A DNA stretch of 64,000 bases from Trichobilharzia regenti (GCA_944472135.2 OX235263.1:88134721-88198720); one strand, 5' to 3'. Shown: positions 11,306 through 22,541, numbered from the stretch's first letter. Numbers and translations are program-made. The notes: generated from the letters alone by a model not told the origin.

Positions 11306-12373
11306 ATAAATTCCCCTTGCAACAAAAACAATAATTTAATAAAGTAACATATTCGCATTTCCCAAGTCAATCTGAACGAAGAATATTCATTTCAATAATT
11401 TCTCTACTTCAGGTTATTACAATTATAAAATATAATATTTGTGGTTGTTACAATAATGCCCAGTTATGCGGAGGATACATTTTTAACGTAGAATAACAGA
11501 TTAGTTATGTATGGGGTGTCAAAATAAATAGTCGTATTTGTGTGACAAACATGCTAGGCTGGAATCGATTACAAAATATGGTAAAATGGGAGGCAATGGT
11601 GGTGATTGGTCATAATAGATTTGTAGAGTGTGGGGTAGGAAAATTGACAAATCAGTTCAAGGTTATAAAAGGTGTCAATTGAGTGGCTAGTAAAATGTGG
11701 TCTGTATTCAACAGGAAAAAACAAGGGGGAAATTAAGTGAATAAAAAGCTCGATCCTGTCACACTTGGTCGATGTTGGACATCCCATCGATGCCAACACA
11801 GCTTTCAGGTTCATAAATCAAGTTCCGAAATCGTTATCACATACAGTTTGCTTACACCACCCACACATAGCTGAAGCTGTTGCAATAAGATCGACTTAAC
11901 CGGAACTTTGTATCCAAAACGAATGAGTCCAGACGCTGTTCCTACGTGGCCAAATTTGGATTGATGATTCGTCTTCTCACCAAGAGTGCTTCTTCCTCTT
12001 AACCCTCTTGGTTTTTTTCCATTGCTTTTTATTACAATTATTATTATTATTCGTCATAATTTATACTCTTCATGCAAACATTCTCTCAATACTATCGAAT
12101 TTTCCATTTATGCTATCCGGACTTATAATTAGTGATATTATTTCTTTTCTCAATATATACCTCGACCTGTTTCATTTCACATGTTCGTTATTTCATTATG
12201 AACCCGGCATTGTGGTCTTACTATCTCTCTTTTAATTCGGACCACTTTGTATTAGCCACTCACTTGACACCTTTTATAACCTTGAACTGACTTGTCAATT
12301 TTCCTACCCCACACTCTACAAATCTATTATGACCAATCACCACCATTGCCTCCCATTTTACCATATTTTGTAA

Positions 12374-15300
12374 TAATGATAATGATGATTTACTTTATTC
12401 CAAAAACAGTACATGTGATACAGAATGGAATTTTCAGCATTAATCACAATATTGCATCTAATTTCCTCAAATTATAAAAAAAATTAATCACACAGAAAAT
12501 TTTCCACATTTACAATAGAGGTAGTGTCAAAAACATGCAGCATATAAAATGGAAATAGCAATAATAATGATAACAGCTAGGGTAATAATAATAAGAATAC
12601 AAGTGAAAATTGCCGTTGGCTTGTGTCACACAGTATTGGCAATGTGGTATAGAAATCCTAACATGTTTAAAAATATTGAATATAATGTTCTCTTTACATG
12701 ATATGGTGAGGGGAAAAACAAAGATTACAGCCGTCATGGAGATAAGTTGGTGTTTGCAATTATGAGAGTAAAACAAAGAAGTAACAGGACCATAAATATA
12801 ATAGAAATAATAAAAGTAAAACTTGAAGGTGTATAAGGATGGATGGAGGAAATTGTTTATTTACTAGATGAAAAAAGGTTAGTTAATTCTTGCCTGACAC
12901 TATTTTCATCACATAAAATACGTGCCAAGTATGGTATCATAGAATTCTTATACTTAGACGTGCGAGCATACAGTTTTCTGAAGTTACTCCTTGTTCTACC
13001 TGAGGAGATGCAAGGTGAAAGCTGAGGGTAAAGCGGATGCTCCAAGTCAGACAAAATCCCTTTAGCAAATTTATTGCACGAAGTCAAGTGCCTATCGACA
13101 ACGACGTTAACTATGTGGTCCACTGGGACACCACTCACCCTACTGACAGTCTTCAGTATTCTACGAATTGTGACATAGTCCTTTTTAAGCAAACCAGGAA
13201 AGAATAAGGGTGAGCAATAAAGAAGAATAGGTAGGATGCAAGAGTTTACGAACTGTAAGAGGAGGGGTTGAGTTATACCCGAGTGTCTTAACTTCTTAAT
13301 GTAAAATGTCAGGCGGAATATTTTACTGGAGATTGCTAAGACATGGGAAGACCAGGAGAGATCAGAAGAGAGAATGAGTCCAAGATACTTAATTTCTGAT
13401 TTGATTCCTATATCATTGTCGTCAATTTTACAACTGTCATGAGAATCGATGACTTCTTTTAACTGTCGTTTACATCTTAAGCTGAAATCAACAGTTTGAC
13501 ACTTAGAAGGATTCAGTTTAAGACCGTTAGACTCAGACCATTTGCTGACTTCCGATAGAAAGCTATTTATTTTAGTACAATCTAGCTGGGAGTTAACAGC
13601 CATTGAAACCGTTAAATCATCAGCGTACTTCACAAAGTTTATTTCATCAGAGTGAGGCAAGTCGTGCAAGAAGAAAGAAAAAAGAAAAGGAGAAAGAACA
13701 GCACCTTGAGGGACACCAGCTTCAGTAGGCAATGAAGTGGAAGACTTCCCTTTATATACGGTGTACTGCTTTCTATCTGAGAAATAGGAATATAACCAGT
13801 TAACAGCCCAACATTCTGTTTGACTAGCAGCAAGTTTATTTAATAAGATGTCCCTAGGGACCGAGTCGAAAGCAGATGTATAGTCTAGGAAGGCGCAACG
13901 AACAAATTTAGCCCCCTTGTCTAGACTGGAAGCAATGTTATGATATAAGACGGCAGCTGCATCTAAAGTGCTTCTACTGTGCTTATAGGCAAATTGTTTA
14001 GGGTCATTAAAGGATTTAAGCGAAGGTACAAGACTAAGTAAAAGTAATTTCTCCATAGTTTTCAAAAAAGGAGAGGTAATAGCAATGGGTCTAAATTTGA
14101 CACATGCTCCAGTAGATGATTTAGGTATGGGTACAACTTTAATGTCCTTCCAAACGGCAGGCACAATATTATCGGAAAAAGATTTGTTAAATAGATCAGT
14201 AAGAGGGTGACACAGAATATCAGAACATTTTTTAAAAATAATACTAGGTACATAATCGGGACCTAAGCTCTGGGAAGGGTTTAGAGACTTGAGGCACTTT
14301 TGAACATCATTTGTGTTAAAACCTGGAAAGGGGCTATTATTAACACAAGTGATGCTGGGAAGCATGGCATTTGAGGGAGAGTAAATAAAAGATTTGTTAA
14401 GAGTACATACATCAAAAGAATATGGAATATTGTTTATCTGCTTACCACCAGTGATTTCCTTAAATAGTTTCCACATATTAGAAGGATTTTTGCAGGATAT
14501 GAATTTCTGGTTATATATTACATTCAACCTCTGCATTTCAGACTTAATTAAGAAGTTAGTTCTTTTTACACCAATTTTATCTTTGATTTTATATAGTTTT
14601 TCCTTCTCTCTACGAAGCTTTTTAAGTTGAGGCGAGGAGAAACGGTCAAATTTGACGAATAGTGTTTCTTTTGGACAACAGATTTCAAAACAGAATTTCA
14701 GATAGGATGTAATATTAGAGATATTGTCATTAAGTGAATCAACATTAAACAAATCCCATCTTGTGTCACTGAGCATGTTTCTAAGATGATGTACGTTCTC
14801 ATTTGAGTAGCATCTGTGAACAACTTTCTTAGACAAGTTTGAGAGGGCTTTACTGTGTAACTTTCCGTAAATTTTGGGTAAGACTCGTACAATACAATGA
14901 TCAGAATTGAAGAGCGGGGCTCTTTTACGAGCTTCGTATATTCCAGAATCATTTATAAATACTAAATCAAGTGAAGTATTTTGTCGAGTTGGGAAATTAA
15001 CAACATTTGCATGGCCCAGCAATGTAATAAAACTGCAGTCGCTGGAGTTGAAGTCGCCAGTCACTATAGATAAGGAGTTACCAAACGAAGCAGCAGCAAA
15101 AATAGTGAATTCATCAGCGAAGATAGATAGTTCTGAGGGACTGCAACAAGGTGTGATATAGATATTTGTGACAAAAATGAAGCTATACTTAGGTAAGTGT
15201 TTAGGTCGACATTTTACAGTTATACAGTCAATATTGTCATTTGAGAATTTGAAGCAGACGTTGTTGGCAGTAGACCACTGAGAATTAATAAAAGTGGCAA

Positions 15301-15748
15301 CACCACCACCTCTCTTCTTCTTTGAGCTGCATCGGTCTTGTCTGTAGATTGTGAACCCACTTAAGGAGACTAAATTATCGTCATATGAATCATGGAGCCA
15401 AGTCTCTTGAAGAGTGATTACACCAGTATTACAATATACATTTGAGTATAATAGAGAATGCAAGTAGTTAATCTTGTTCGATAATGACCTGCAATTTGTG
15501 CTCATAATCACAGGAACAGTCATCTGATGCATTGGAGTACACTTTAATGATCTCTGCCAACCTCCATGATGCTTTTTCTTAACGTTATTATATACTCGTA
15601 AATCAACGGGTTGAAGACATTTTAAATAATCGCGAGAGTAAGTAATGCGACTTGGATACATAATTGAATGATTAAAACAAAATAAATCCGAGGAAACAGA
15701 TGCAATATGGAGGATGGAAATTTTGGTTGCCCAAGATTTAGGCAGGCC
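12374..15748 (-). mobile_element. CR1-type LINE, near full length, inserted in an older PLE
   Basis: Boundaries come from comparison with the uninterrupted inverted arm of the host PLE at 11560-11590: the host reads TTTTGTAATCGATT, and the LINE splits it with GTAA repeated at 12370-12373 and 15749-15752. On the - strand it has a short 5' leader (about 85 bases), one long ORF, a 3' UTR of about 480 bases and a 3' end of ATC/ATT-type short repeats. There is no separate ORF1, so either it is 5'-truncated or this lineage lacks one. Its lack of stops makes it the youngest-looking autonomous element in the window. Confidence 0.85.
12857..15661 (-). CDS. LINE ORF2: AP endonuclease plus reverse transcriptase (CR1 type)
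   Basis: 934 codons with no break. The endonuclease domain occupies about residues 50-265: TNCRSLSNK, QETWLHD (about residue 87), TGDFNSSD (about 202), SLDLVFIND and SDHCIV (about 254), the set of acidic/His residues expected of APE-type nucleases. The reverse transcriptase follows from about residue 490: FRPIAITSPFLKTMEKLL, FLDYTSAFDSVPR, GVPQGAVLSPFLFSF, and the catalytic FVKYADDLTVS near residue 679, then SKCQTVDFS and YLGLILSSDLSW. The QFAYK...ST.DA spacing after the first RT block is typical of CR1/Jockey-like LINEs. All catalytic positions I can check are intact, so the protein could be active. It would nick DNA and copy its own RNA at the target. It is a transposon gene, not a host gene. 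Confidence 0.92.
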   Translation of the reverse strand: MYPSRITYSRDYLKCLQPVDLRVYNNVKKKHHGGWQRSLKCTPMHQMTVPVIMSTNCRSLSNKINYLHSLLYSNVYCNTGVITLQETWLHDSYDDNLVSLSGFTIYRQDRCSSKKKRGGGVATFINSQWSTANNVCFKFSNDNIDCITVKCRPKHLPKYSFIFVTNIYITPCCSPSELSIFADEFTIFAAASFGNSLSIVTGDFNSSDCSFITLLGHANVVNFPTRQNTSLDLVFINDSGIYEARKRAPLFNSDHCIVRVLPKIYGKLHSKALSNLSKKVVHRCYSNENVHHLRNMLSDTRWDLFNVDSLNDNISNITSYLKFCFEICCPKETLFVKFDRFSSPQLKKLRREKEKLYKIKDKIGVKRTNFLIKSEMQRLNVIYNQKFISCKNPSNMWKLFKEITGGKQINNIPYSFDVCTLNKSFIYSPSNAMLPSITCVNNSPFPGFNTNDVQKCLKSLNPSQSLGPDYVPSIIFKKCSDILCHPLTDLFNKSFSDNIVPAVWKDIKVVPIPKSSTGACVKFRPIAITSPFLKTMEKLLLLSLVPSLKSFNDPKQFAYKHSRSTLDAAAVLYHNIASSLDKGAKFVRCAFLDYTSAFDSVPRDILLNKLAASQTECWAVNWLYSYFSDRKQYTVYKGKSSTSLPTEAGVPQGAVLSPFLFSFFLHDLPHSDEINFVKYADDLTVSMAVNSQLDCTKINSFLSEVSKWSESNGLKLNPSKCQTVDFSLRCKRQLKEVIDSHDSCKIDDNDIGIKSEIKYLGLILSSDLSWSSHVLAISSKIFRLTFYIKKLRHSGITQPLLLQFVNSCILPILLYCSPLFFPGLLKKDYVTIRRILKTVSRVSGVPVDHIVNVVVDRHLTSCNKFAKGILSDLEHPLYPQLSPCISSGRTRSNFRKLYARTSKYKNSMIPYLARILCDENSVRQELTNLFSSSK

Positions 15749-15965
15749 GTAATCGATTCCAGCCTAGCATGTTTGTCACACAAAAACGACTATTTATTTT
15801 GACACCCCATACATAACTAATCTATTATTCTACGTTAAAAATGTATCCTCCGCATAACTGGGCATTATTGTAACAACCACAAATATTATATTTTATAATT
15901 GTAATAACCTGAAATAGAGAAATTATTGAAATGAATATTCATCGTTCAGATTGACTTTTAAAAGA

Positions 15966-16254
15966 ATAATCTCAAAGATGTGCCATTAGAATTCTAAATT
16001 CTACATAAAAAATTACGCTGCTACATAAAAAAAATCCTGCTTTATTAACCTTTATTGCTTGTTTTAAATGTTGCCATTATCAGTAAAATATCCTCATCGA
16101 AGTGTTGCGTGAGTAAATGGTATATCTGCCAAGTTTCAGCTTAGGTTTGAGAAAGATTAAATTACGGTTTAGGCGACATTAGAGTTCTTCGGAGTTAGAT
16201 TACAGTTAGTTTAGGGATATTTTCATGTTAGGTTCAGGAAAGATTAGGTTTGGT
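15966..16254. other. Intron 2 with scattered TTAGG-like words
   Basis: Irregular TTTAGG, TTAGAT and GTTAGG words at 16140-16250 suggest a decayed telomere-like or simple repeat. No ORF. Confidence 0.3.
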
Positions 16255-16450
16255 TACATGATTTCATCATGAGCTGACATTAGTTAGAGAACTACTGGAA
16301 AACCTACCTGGGAGTACTGGACAGCTGTTTCGTCCCCACAGTACGCACCCACCGGGATTCGAACCCAGGACTTTCTGGTTACAAGCTGAGCTCGTATACC
16401 ATTAAGCCACTGGGACCCAATCAACCAAATCCCTACAAACCAATACACTT
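16255..16450 (-). repeat. F2 repeat with target duplication
   Basis: Reverse F2 with tail, ribozyme 3' side (GGGAGTACTGGACAGCTG), B box (GGGATTCGAACCC) and head (CCATTAAGCCACTGGGACC). GAAAGATTAGG occurs on both flanks (about 16239 and 16449). The ribozyme stem II is deleted. Confidence 0.65.
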
Positions 16451-16519
16451 GAAAGATTAGGATTATTGTTAGGATTAGAAGGCCTAAATAATTACATGCA
16501 TAGACTGTGGTTAAATTAC

Positions 16520-16745
16520 TCTGCCGATATAAGAATAGGACTTGTGCACACTAATAGGGCATAATTCAGTGTGAGTAAAATTTATTTCGATAAATTCTCA
16601 CAGTTTTACGCAGTAATATTTAGTGATGACGTTTCTAGCACAATCTATTGCTCAGTAAATATTACTGTATAACACTATGAAACTTTACCGAAATAAATTT
16701 TACCCACAATAGAATTATGCTCTATTGATACTCCAAGCTAAAACT
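16520..16745. repeat. Foldback made of PLE-E arms
   Basis: Left (16525-16610) and right (16655-16740) halves are inverted copies with AAATTTATTTCG/CGAAATAAATTT and the GCATAATTC/GAATTATGC outer parts. Both match the PLE-E arms at 24775 and 26040-26190. No coding body. Confidence 0.6.
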
Positions 16746-17714
16746 GAGAGCTATTTTTATCACATGTGAAAGGAAAGTATCCTCTGTAAAACTTTTAGGC
16801 TGTTTTTATGCAATTTTTTCATAAATATACGTATTCCATACACATGAATGCCTCGTTCACGTGATAGGTGCGTTCGAGATCATTCGCTGATTGGTAGTTA
16901 GTGGTGCTTAACGTTTAACTTTGCCGATTTATCATGTGGTTTAGGTTGGGGGATAAAAGCATTTGGCCACACCTACAGTTGATTCCTTTTAATATGTATT
17001 GGAAAATTATGGTCATAAGACTTAATAGGCCTCTACCCTGAAACTTCGAGTGGAAAGCAGCATGTGCTAGCTAAAGCAAAGCATACTATGAGTTGGATGA
17101 CTCCAACGTTGATTCCACACCAATACGCCTAGACTGTAACTGAGGCAGTAATTGAATAAATTCTCGTGGATTATGGTGTACCGAAGAGCACGCCATCAAG
17201 TAAGTGCTTGTGGTTTGAGAATGTAGAATTTAAGAGTCGGTTGACGAAATTATCTATAAAAACGATGATAATGGTACTGTATCACCACAATACTAAAAGT
17301 CTGATAGAAAGTAATCGACATACACAAACAGATTGGCTGGCAACAAAATAGATGCAATCGAAAGACAGAAGTGTCATTGGTATTACTAGCTGAATGAACC
17401 TCCATTCTAGGGACAATAAAATAACCATTGCTCTAGCTGACTTATGGGAATAAACCAAGATTTCTGGTTTAGCATAAAAGGTGGCTGTGGCAACTTTGAA
17501 ATGTAACCACATTGACAAATAAGTGAAAAAAAGTTATACGAAATCTATAAGAATAACTAAATGCTCACGATGAGTAAGCCAGACCGAAGTAAATTAAGAC
17601 GTGGCAATTATTTGAAGTTATATACTAGTTGAATCCTTAAGAACAAAAGTATACCACTTGGGGTCCGCCACAACTGAGAAAGCTACTTTTAAATTTTGAA
17701 TAACCCTAAGTAGC
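16746..17714. other. Kelch intron 2, no feature recognised
   Basis: Small ORFs on both strands lack any family signature and overlap each other. Confidence 0.4.
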
Positions 17715-18500
17715 CATATCTTGATTGTCATTATTATTATTCTCTTGCGTTCCGAATGGAACATAGAGCTCCAACAGCACATTTCCACTCTGTTCTGTTT
17801 TCTGACGTCCTCTTCAACTGTCCAGCTACACAATTTACCGAATTCTCTCATCCCTTCCTCACACGATCTCCTCCATGTCACTCACTCAAAGACATCCCAC
17901 TCGTCGCCTCCTATTTGGTTTTCGCTTGAGTAATGTACTGGCGTGCGATGTCATTCGACAGCCTCCTCAATGTATGCCCAATCAGTGAATCTCCATTTTC
18001 TTCTGCATATTTGTTGAGCGATCTACTCTCACCTGTTGGTTTGTTCTCATAGCTTATTGTTGCTGTATTCTTTCTGGCTGTTTGATCTTCAGTATGGAGC
18101 CAGCAAAGTAAGCAGATGTTGATGGAAGTCTACAACCTGTTGAAAATCCCTTTCGTGATGCACCCGCCATATTTCTGACCCGTGTTGAAAATGCACATCT
18201 CGTTGTTATTGCTGACTGAGTGTAGGAGATTTCCAATCTGGATTCAGGTTGATGAAGGCTGGCGTATCTTACCTTTCTGATTCTAGCTGGCTGGCTCTGA
18301 CATCTTCATCAATTCCACTGGCCTGTAGTTGAAACGATGCTTCCTGGCTAGATAAGGGAATGAGGCGACCTCTGTTAAATCTCTCCCGTTGATAGTGACT
18401 GCTGCTGGTTGTTATTGCTGTTGACTGATGGGTTCCAGTATACACTGCAAAGAATGAAGTTAAAGAAATAAAGGGTAGACGCTTACTGGCTGCAACGTTG
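17715..18500 (-). mobile_element. RTE-type LINE, 3' fragment
   Basis: The - strand has the RTE-type C-terminal region in pieces (DEDVRA..., LNPDWKSPTLS, MQKKMEIHWLG, VTWRRSCEE) and ends with GAGCTCTATGTTCCATTCGGAA before an ATT-rich tail. Matching RTE fragments lie at 26810, 35930 and 62628. No RT core left. Confidence 0.6.
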
Positions 18501-18619
18501 GATTTAAACACGTCAAATTAGCATGAATATCCATTCATGTACATATTACATTTATGTATATTCTTTATAATAATATATATTTGTATTGATATTTTTTCTA
18601 ACTTTTGAAATTTTTGAAG
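18501..18619. other. End of kelch intron 2
   Basis: AT-rich, with a T-rich tract (18585-18615) before the acceptor. Nothing else seen. Confidence 0.4.
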
Positions 18620-18793
18620 ACATGGCCTTGGTGTAGCTGTTTTAGAAGGCGTTGTCTATGCAGTCGGTGGACATGATGGATGGTCTTACTTAAATACTGT
18701 AGAACGATGGAATGGTAAAGCTAAAGCTTGGTCCCCTGTCACTCCAATGGCTGTTCAACGCAGTACAGTTGGTGTCGCTGTTCTAGATGGATT
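18620..18793 (+). CDS. Kelch-like protein, exon with kelch repeat 3
   Basis: A 174-base exon between an AG acceptor (GAAG, 18616-18619) and a GTAAGT donor at 18794. It reads [20 protein letters not shown] then SYLNTVERW and [19 protein letters not shown], a textbook kelch repeat with the double Gly, Tyr and Trp positions kept. It joins the previous exon in frame through a split Arg codon and the next through a split Leu codon. It is isolated by introns of 13.4 kb on the left and 3.4 kb on the right, both filled with transposons. It is too short to stand out as an ORF and is found by homology plus splice phase. Confidence 0.93.
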
Positions 18794-19839
18794 GTAAGTT
18801 GTTGTAGTTATTAAATCGTACAGTCATTCAAGTCATCCTTTGGCTTTAGTGATAAATGAATTTTATAAATATTTAGTCGGAGTATGCAAGTTTTCAGTAT
18901 TTTAAGCTGTAAAATAAGATATTTTGTAAAGAGAGCCTTTTGTAATATACAGAGACGATTTAGGTAACCTTCTGAGGCTTAAAGTCAGTTAATCGGTATA
19001 AACTTTTCATGTGCCAGGCCATTAGCCATTGATGATAATACTCAGTTGCCCAGGATGAAGTAGATGGAGACGGTTTCGAACCTGCGGCAATTGGCCGAAC
19101 TTTATCTCTACTCTAAGCAGTAGAAGCACTTCCAGTAATGCGAAATCATAAGTGAAAATTCAATTGAAGTGATTCCACTTTGGAGGGTTATTTAAGATTA
19201 GTCGAAACTAGGACAACAGAAATAATCACAGCAACCATCAGAGGATACCGTAGCAGATATCTACTATTAAAATATTTATTCATGAACGATTCTTAATATG
19301 AAATGTACTATTTATTTTAATTTGTGTTTTGTGCTTCCAGCGGAACACAGGGCTTCAGACTAGTGCTTTGAGGTTTCAGTGATAGAGGTCCTTATTTTAT
19401 ACGGGGAGGGGGCGAGGCGGGTTGCTAGTTTCACTCCCAATCTTTTCACTTAACCGGGCTTACTTTGGACCAACTGTGTGGTTGGTGAACCAACAACGCA
19501 CTAAAACACACTAATTTCCTCATTATTTATTCTGGCTTTCATGTGAAGTAAGCCTTCTCCTATGAGCTGAACAACTGTGTCTCTTGATGAACTTTAGCGT
19601 TTTTCGCTGTTACGGGCAATTTACCTATTTCCTTGCTCACTTGTATTTACTGTTTCCTTGAACTGATATTGGACATTTTGTCTATATGACTAGCTTCTTT
19701 CAATAGCCTGATTACAGTGGGACATTGTGTTATGCCACAAACTGCAAAACTATTATTCTTGGTATTACATTTGGTAGTGAATGAATTCTCTTTGAAGACT
19801 TTCACCTCTGAGTACAAAAAACCCCAGAGTATCATTTGT
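18794..19839. other. Start of kelch intron 3, no feature recognised
   Basis: Non-coding. A short G-rich stretch near 19405 is the only compositional feature. Confidence 0.4.
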
Positions 19840-20017
19840 AACGACCAAAATTCAAGCATAATGGTCTGATGTTTCATCCTAGTTTGGGACTGTTTATCAG
19901 TATGCAATCGCATCGCCTGGTTCGAACCCAGGACCTTCCGGTTACAAGGCAAGCAAGCCCACTGCTCATTAAGACACTAGCACTCAATCCAATGGCCAGA
20001 CAATGAATTCCAACTCC

Positions 20018-20721
20018 AGCAGAGTTCAACAATAGCATCACAAGGGATGAGAACGCATGAGTGACCTTCAATAAGTAACTTTGCACAAAAAATGACGTAT
20101 ATTCACAAAAAATACATGGAAACACATTAAACAGGGTATCTTTCTCTGACATGACTAAAAAATACGTCCCCGTTTTAATGAGGAGTATCAGTTGCTAAGT
20201 TAGACAAGTTTCTGTGCATGTATTCACCTAGGTGGCTAAAGATAAGTTGCCTTTGTGAACTGTTTATCTCTCTTGTCCTGTTGTGTAGTCTTCCCCAAAA
20301 GCCTACGGTTGAATTACTACGGTTTCCAGTAAGAGGATCGACGACTACTTACCAGGAAAATTTGGATAAGAAAAAATTGAAATAAATGACATCAACTCTA
20401 AATCTATCCCTAGTCATAACGATAACCTTAATCCTGGCCCTGACCTTAAATTTAAGACTAACCCTAATTACAACCCTTACCCTAAACACAAACCTAACCA
20501 TAATGCTAATTATGGCCCTGATCCTAACCCTAACGATCTATTAACACATTGTCCAAACAGTACTTAAAAACGTGATCTGAGTGAAATTTTTTCTCCTTAG
20601 TTGGTGAATAGCGTTGCTATATCAGCTATCGAATTGACAGGTCCCCTTAGTCAACGACTAGCATGCAGTTTTGGTCACTGGAGCGTTCGCACTCTTGGAA
20701 CGCTGTTGTTGAACTTCGCCC
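20018..20721. mobile_element. TIR element with internal telomere-like repeats, copy 1
   Basis: Ends are inverted (AGTTCAACAATAGC at left, GCTGTTGTTGAACTT at right) and flanked by the 8-base CCAACTCC at 20010-20017 and 20722-20729. The interior includes degenerate CCCTAA repeats at about 20400-20560. No transposase ORF; a non-autonomous element, possibly hAT-like given the 8-base duplication. Confidence 0.7.
20400..20560. repeat. Interstitial (CCCTAA)n-like array
   Basis: CCCTAA/ACCCTAA words every 6-18 bases interspersed with variants such as ACCCTTACCCTAAAC. It is the complement of the TTAGGG telomere unit and matches the inverted array at 60160-60235. Confidence 0.8.
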
Positions 20722-20900
20722 CCAACTCCTGCCAGTTCACAATATAGCTCGATCACTAGTGAATATGATTGCCGACGCGTATTTATCCTCACGCCGGATC
20801 TGCTGTATCCCAATGGTCACGACTTCTCATTAGAACCCCAGGTGACTACCTGCCTGAATATGGCCAGTCGCTAGTAGGCGTCAGACTGATATTCAAGTTT

Positions 20901-21350
20901 TCCTTTGGGGGGATTCGATTTGACTGGTTTCAGGATTTCAACAACTGTTCAGCACTACCAGATTTTCTTACTGTCCTCTGACTGACGTCATTTCGTGATG
21001 TAAATCTTGAAACCAATGAAATCTTTGTAAATCAACACTTTATTAAAATATTTTGAATACAGGAACGGCTGTTAAGCAGGAATAACACATGAAAGATGAG
21101 AAAATGCCTCAGTAATACTGTCCGACATCTATACAGACAAATATGGGAGATCAAATTTCTGTCTGTAAGATTCAAGCGGAACAGAACACCTTTCCCACAG
21201 ACAGTCAAGGATCATGCCGCCTCCTCACCATGTTATACTGATTTCGCTCAAACAAAATGAAAGACCGACAACAATACACTGAAAACTTCATTTCACCATA
21301 ACAAAGATAAACCCCCGAAGTAACAAAGAAGATTTATAGTTCAGGTGGTT
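20901..21350. other. Kelch intron 3, no feature recognised
   Basis: No coding or repeat signature I can support. Confidence 0.35.
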
Positions 21351-21760
21351 GATTTTGATTTGATTGTGTTCTCTGAGCTGGTCGATTTAGTTAGGAAGCT
21401 TTCAAAGTCTTTCTAGACATCATCTTCAGCACAAGTTTTAATGTAAAACTGCACCGACAGAAGACAAGAGCCAGGCGAAAAATCCCTTATTCAGGAAACC
21501 AACAGATATTTATAGATTTTTATGGTCGTTATTATTCGTTATTATTAGCAAAGAAACAGCGTCTTTTGATTGGTTGTTTTCTCACTGTAAGTTATTCTTT
21601 CATCCCTTTGTGGCCATTTCTTTGAAGGTTAGACCGTATATCTGCGAATCGTTTCCACTCACACAAAGTTTGCTGTGATTGGTTGTTGAGTTAGTCTTTG
21701 TTCTTGTTTTTTCTCATGACCAAGATTTGGGACGTAAATCGCTGTCTATCGATTTGGCTG
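21350..21760. repeat. Unclassified dispersed repeat (G), copy 1
   Basis: Matches 39570-39840 in the opposite orientation (AATATCTGTTGATTT-type end, TGATTGGTTGTTTTC, TGTGATTGGTTG, GATTTGGGACGTAAA). The left end, GATTGTGTTCTCTGAGCTGG, resembles the PLE-D 3' end, so it may be a further PLE arm. Confidence 0.5.
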
Positions 21761-22156
21761 ACAGACAGCTATCACCACAGAGCGTCCACATAAATGGTTG
21801 TCAGGTGTGACATAATAATTTCACTCACGAAAAATTCAAACAAATTCACCTTGTATTAAAGTTTGCGCTGAATATGCTGTCTAGGAAGACAATTAAATCA
21901 ACCAAACCAGACAACACAACCATGTCAAATAGATAAGCCCTAAAATTAGTGATCAAACTAAGACAACAGATGAGGATTAAGTCAGAGGGAGGTATGTAAA
22001 AGTCAGAACAATCCTATACAGTTTAGGAGAGAAAAACCTCTAGTAATCAGAAAGTTTGCTGAAATATCCATGGCCATCAGCATCTTTTAGTCTGTATCAC
22101 TTACTTTTAAGATTTTATCAACTGGTAAATTGATGTTTTTTTTGTATTTCATATAG
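21761..22156. other. End of kelch intron 3, no feature recognised
   Basis: AT-rich with a T tract before the acceptor at 22156. Confidence 0.35.
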
Positions 22157-22541
22157 ATTATACGCTGTCGGTGGTAGAGATGGAAGTGCCTGTCTTCGAA
22201 CTGTAGAAAGATTTAATCCACACACTCAACATTGGTGTTTTATTGCTCCTATGCTACATCGACGAGGTGGAGTTGGTGTCGGTGCTGTCGGTGGACGGTT
22301 ATATGCTGTTGGTGGACATAATGCACCACCTAATCAACCGCATGCATTAAGAACAGCTAGTGTTGAAATGTATGAACCGCACACAGATATGTGGACAGAA
22401 GTATCTGCTTTATCCTCACCAAGAGACTCAATTGCTGTTGCTCCACTTGGCTGTAAACTTTATGCTTTAGGTGGATACGATGGACAAGCTTATACAGATC
22501 GTGTAGAAGTATACGATCCAGAAGAAAACAAGTGGACTGAA
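22157..22541 (+). CDS. Kelch-like protein, exon with kelch repeats 4-5 and start of 6
   Basis: Acceptor ATATAG ends at 22156 after a T-rich tract; donor GTAAGC starts at 22542. The exon carries LYAVGGRDGSACLRTVERF, then RRGGVGVGAV, LYAVGGHNAPP, VEMYEPHTDMWTEVSAL, and LYALGGYDGQAYTDRVEVYD ending NKWTE. These phrases are close to KLHL1/4/5 (RRGGVGV, the GGHDAP-type insertion in repeat 5, GGYDGQAYL). This is the strongest evidence for the subfamily. No frameshift or stop interrupts it, so the gene is under coding constraint. Confidence 0.95.

Larger units (their letters stand above)
11345..15965 (+). mobile_element. PLE-A-like copy, interrupted by the CR1 LINE
   Basis: Left inverted arm 11345-11715. 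C-terminal coding remnant about 11755-11960 on + reads HLVDVGHPIDANTAFRFIN, then PHIAEAVAIR and ELCIQNE with stops. 3' UTR and right arm are 11960-12373 continued at 15749-15965. The arms match through the LINE insertion point, which lets the pre-insertion sequence be rebuilt. Confidence 0.75.
19840..20900 (-). repeat. F2 repeat split by a TIR element
   Basis: 19860-20009 carries F2 ribozyme remnant, B box and head in reverse; 20722-20900 carries the rest (CTGCCAGTTCAC, TCACGACTTCTCA). The TIR element at 20018-20721 separates them with CCAACTCC on both sides. Confidence 0.65.

Noticed and set aside
12857..15661. A host gene for a 934-residue protein
   Set aside because: Endonuclease and reverse transcriptase motifs and a target duplication identify it as a LINE.
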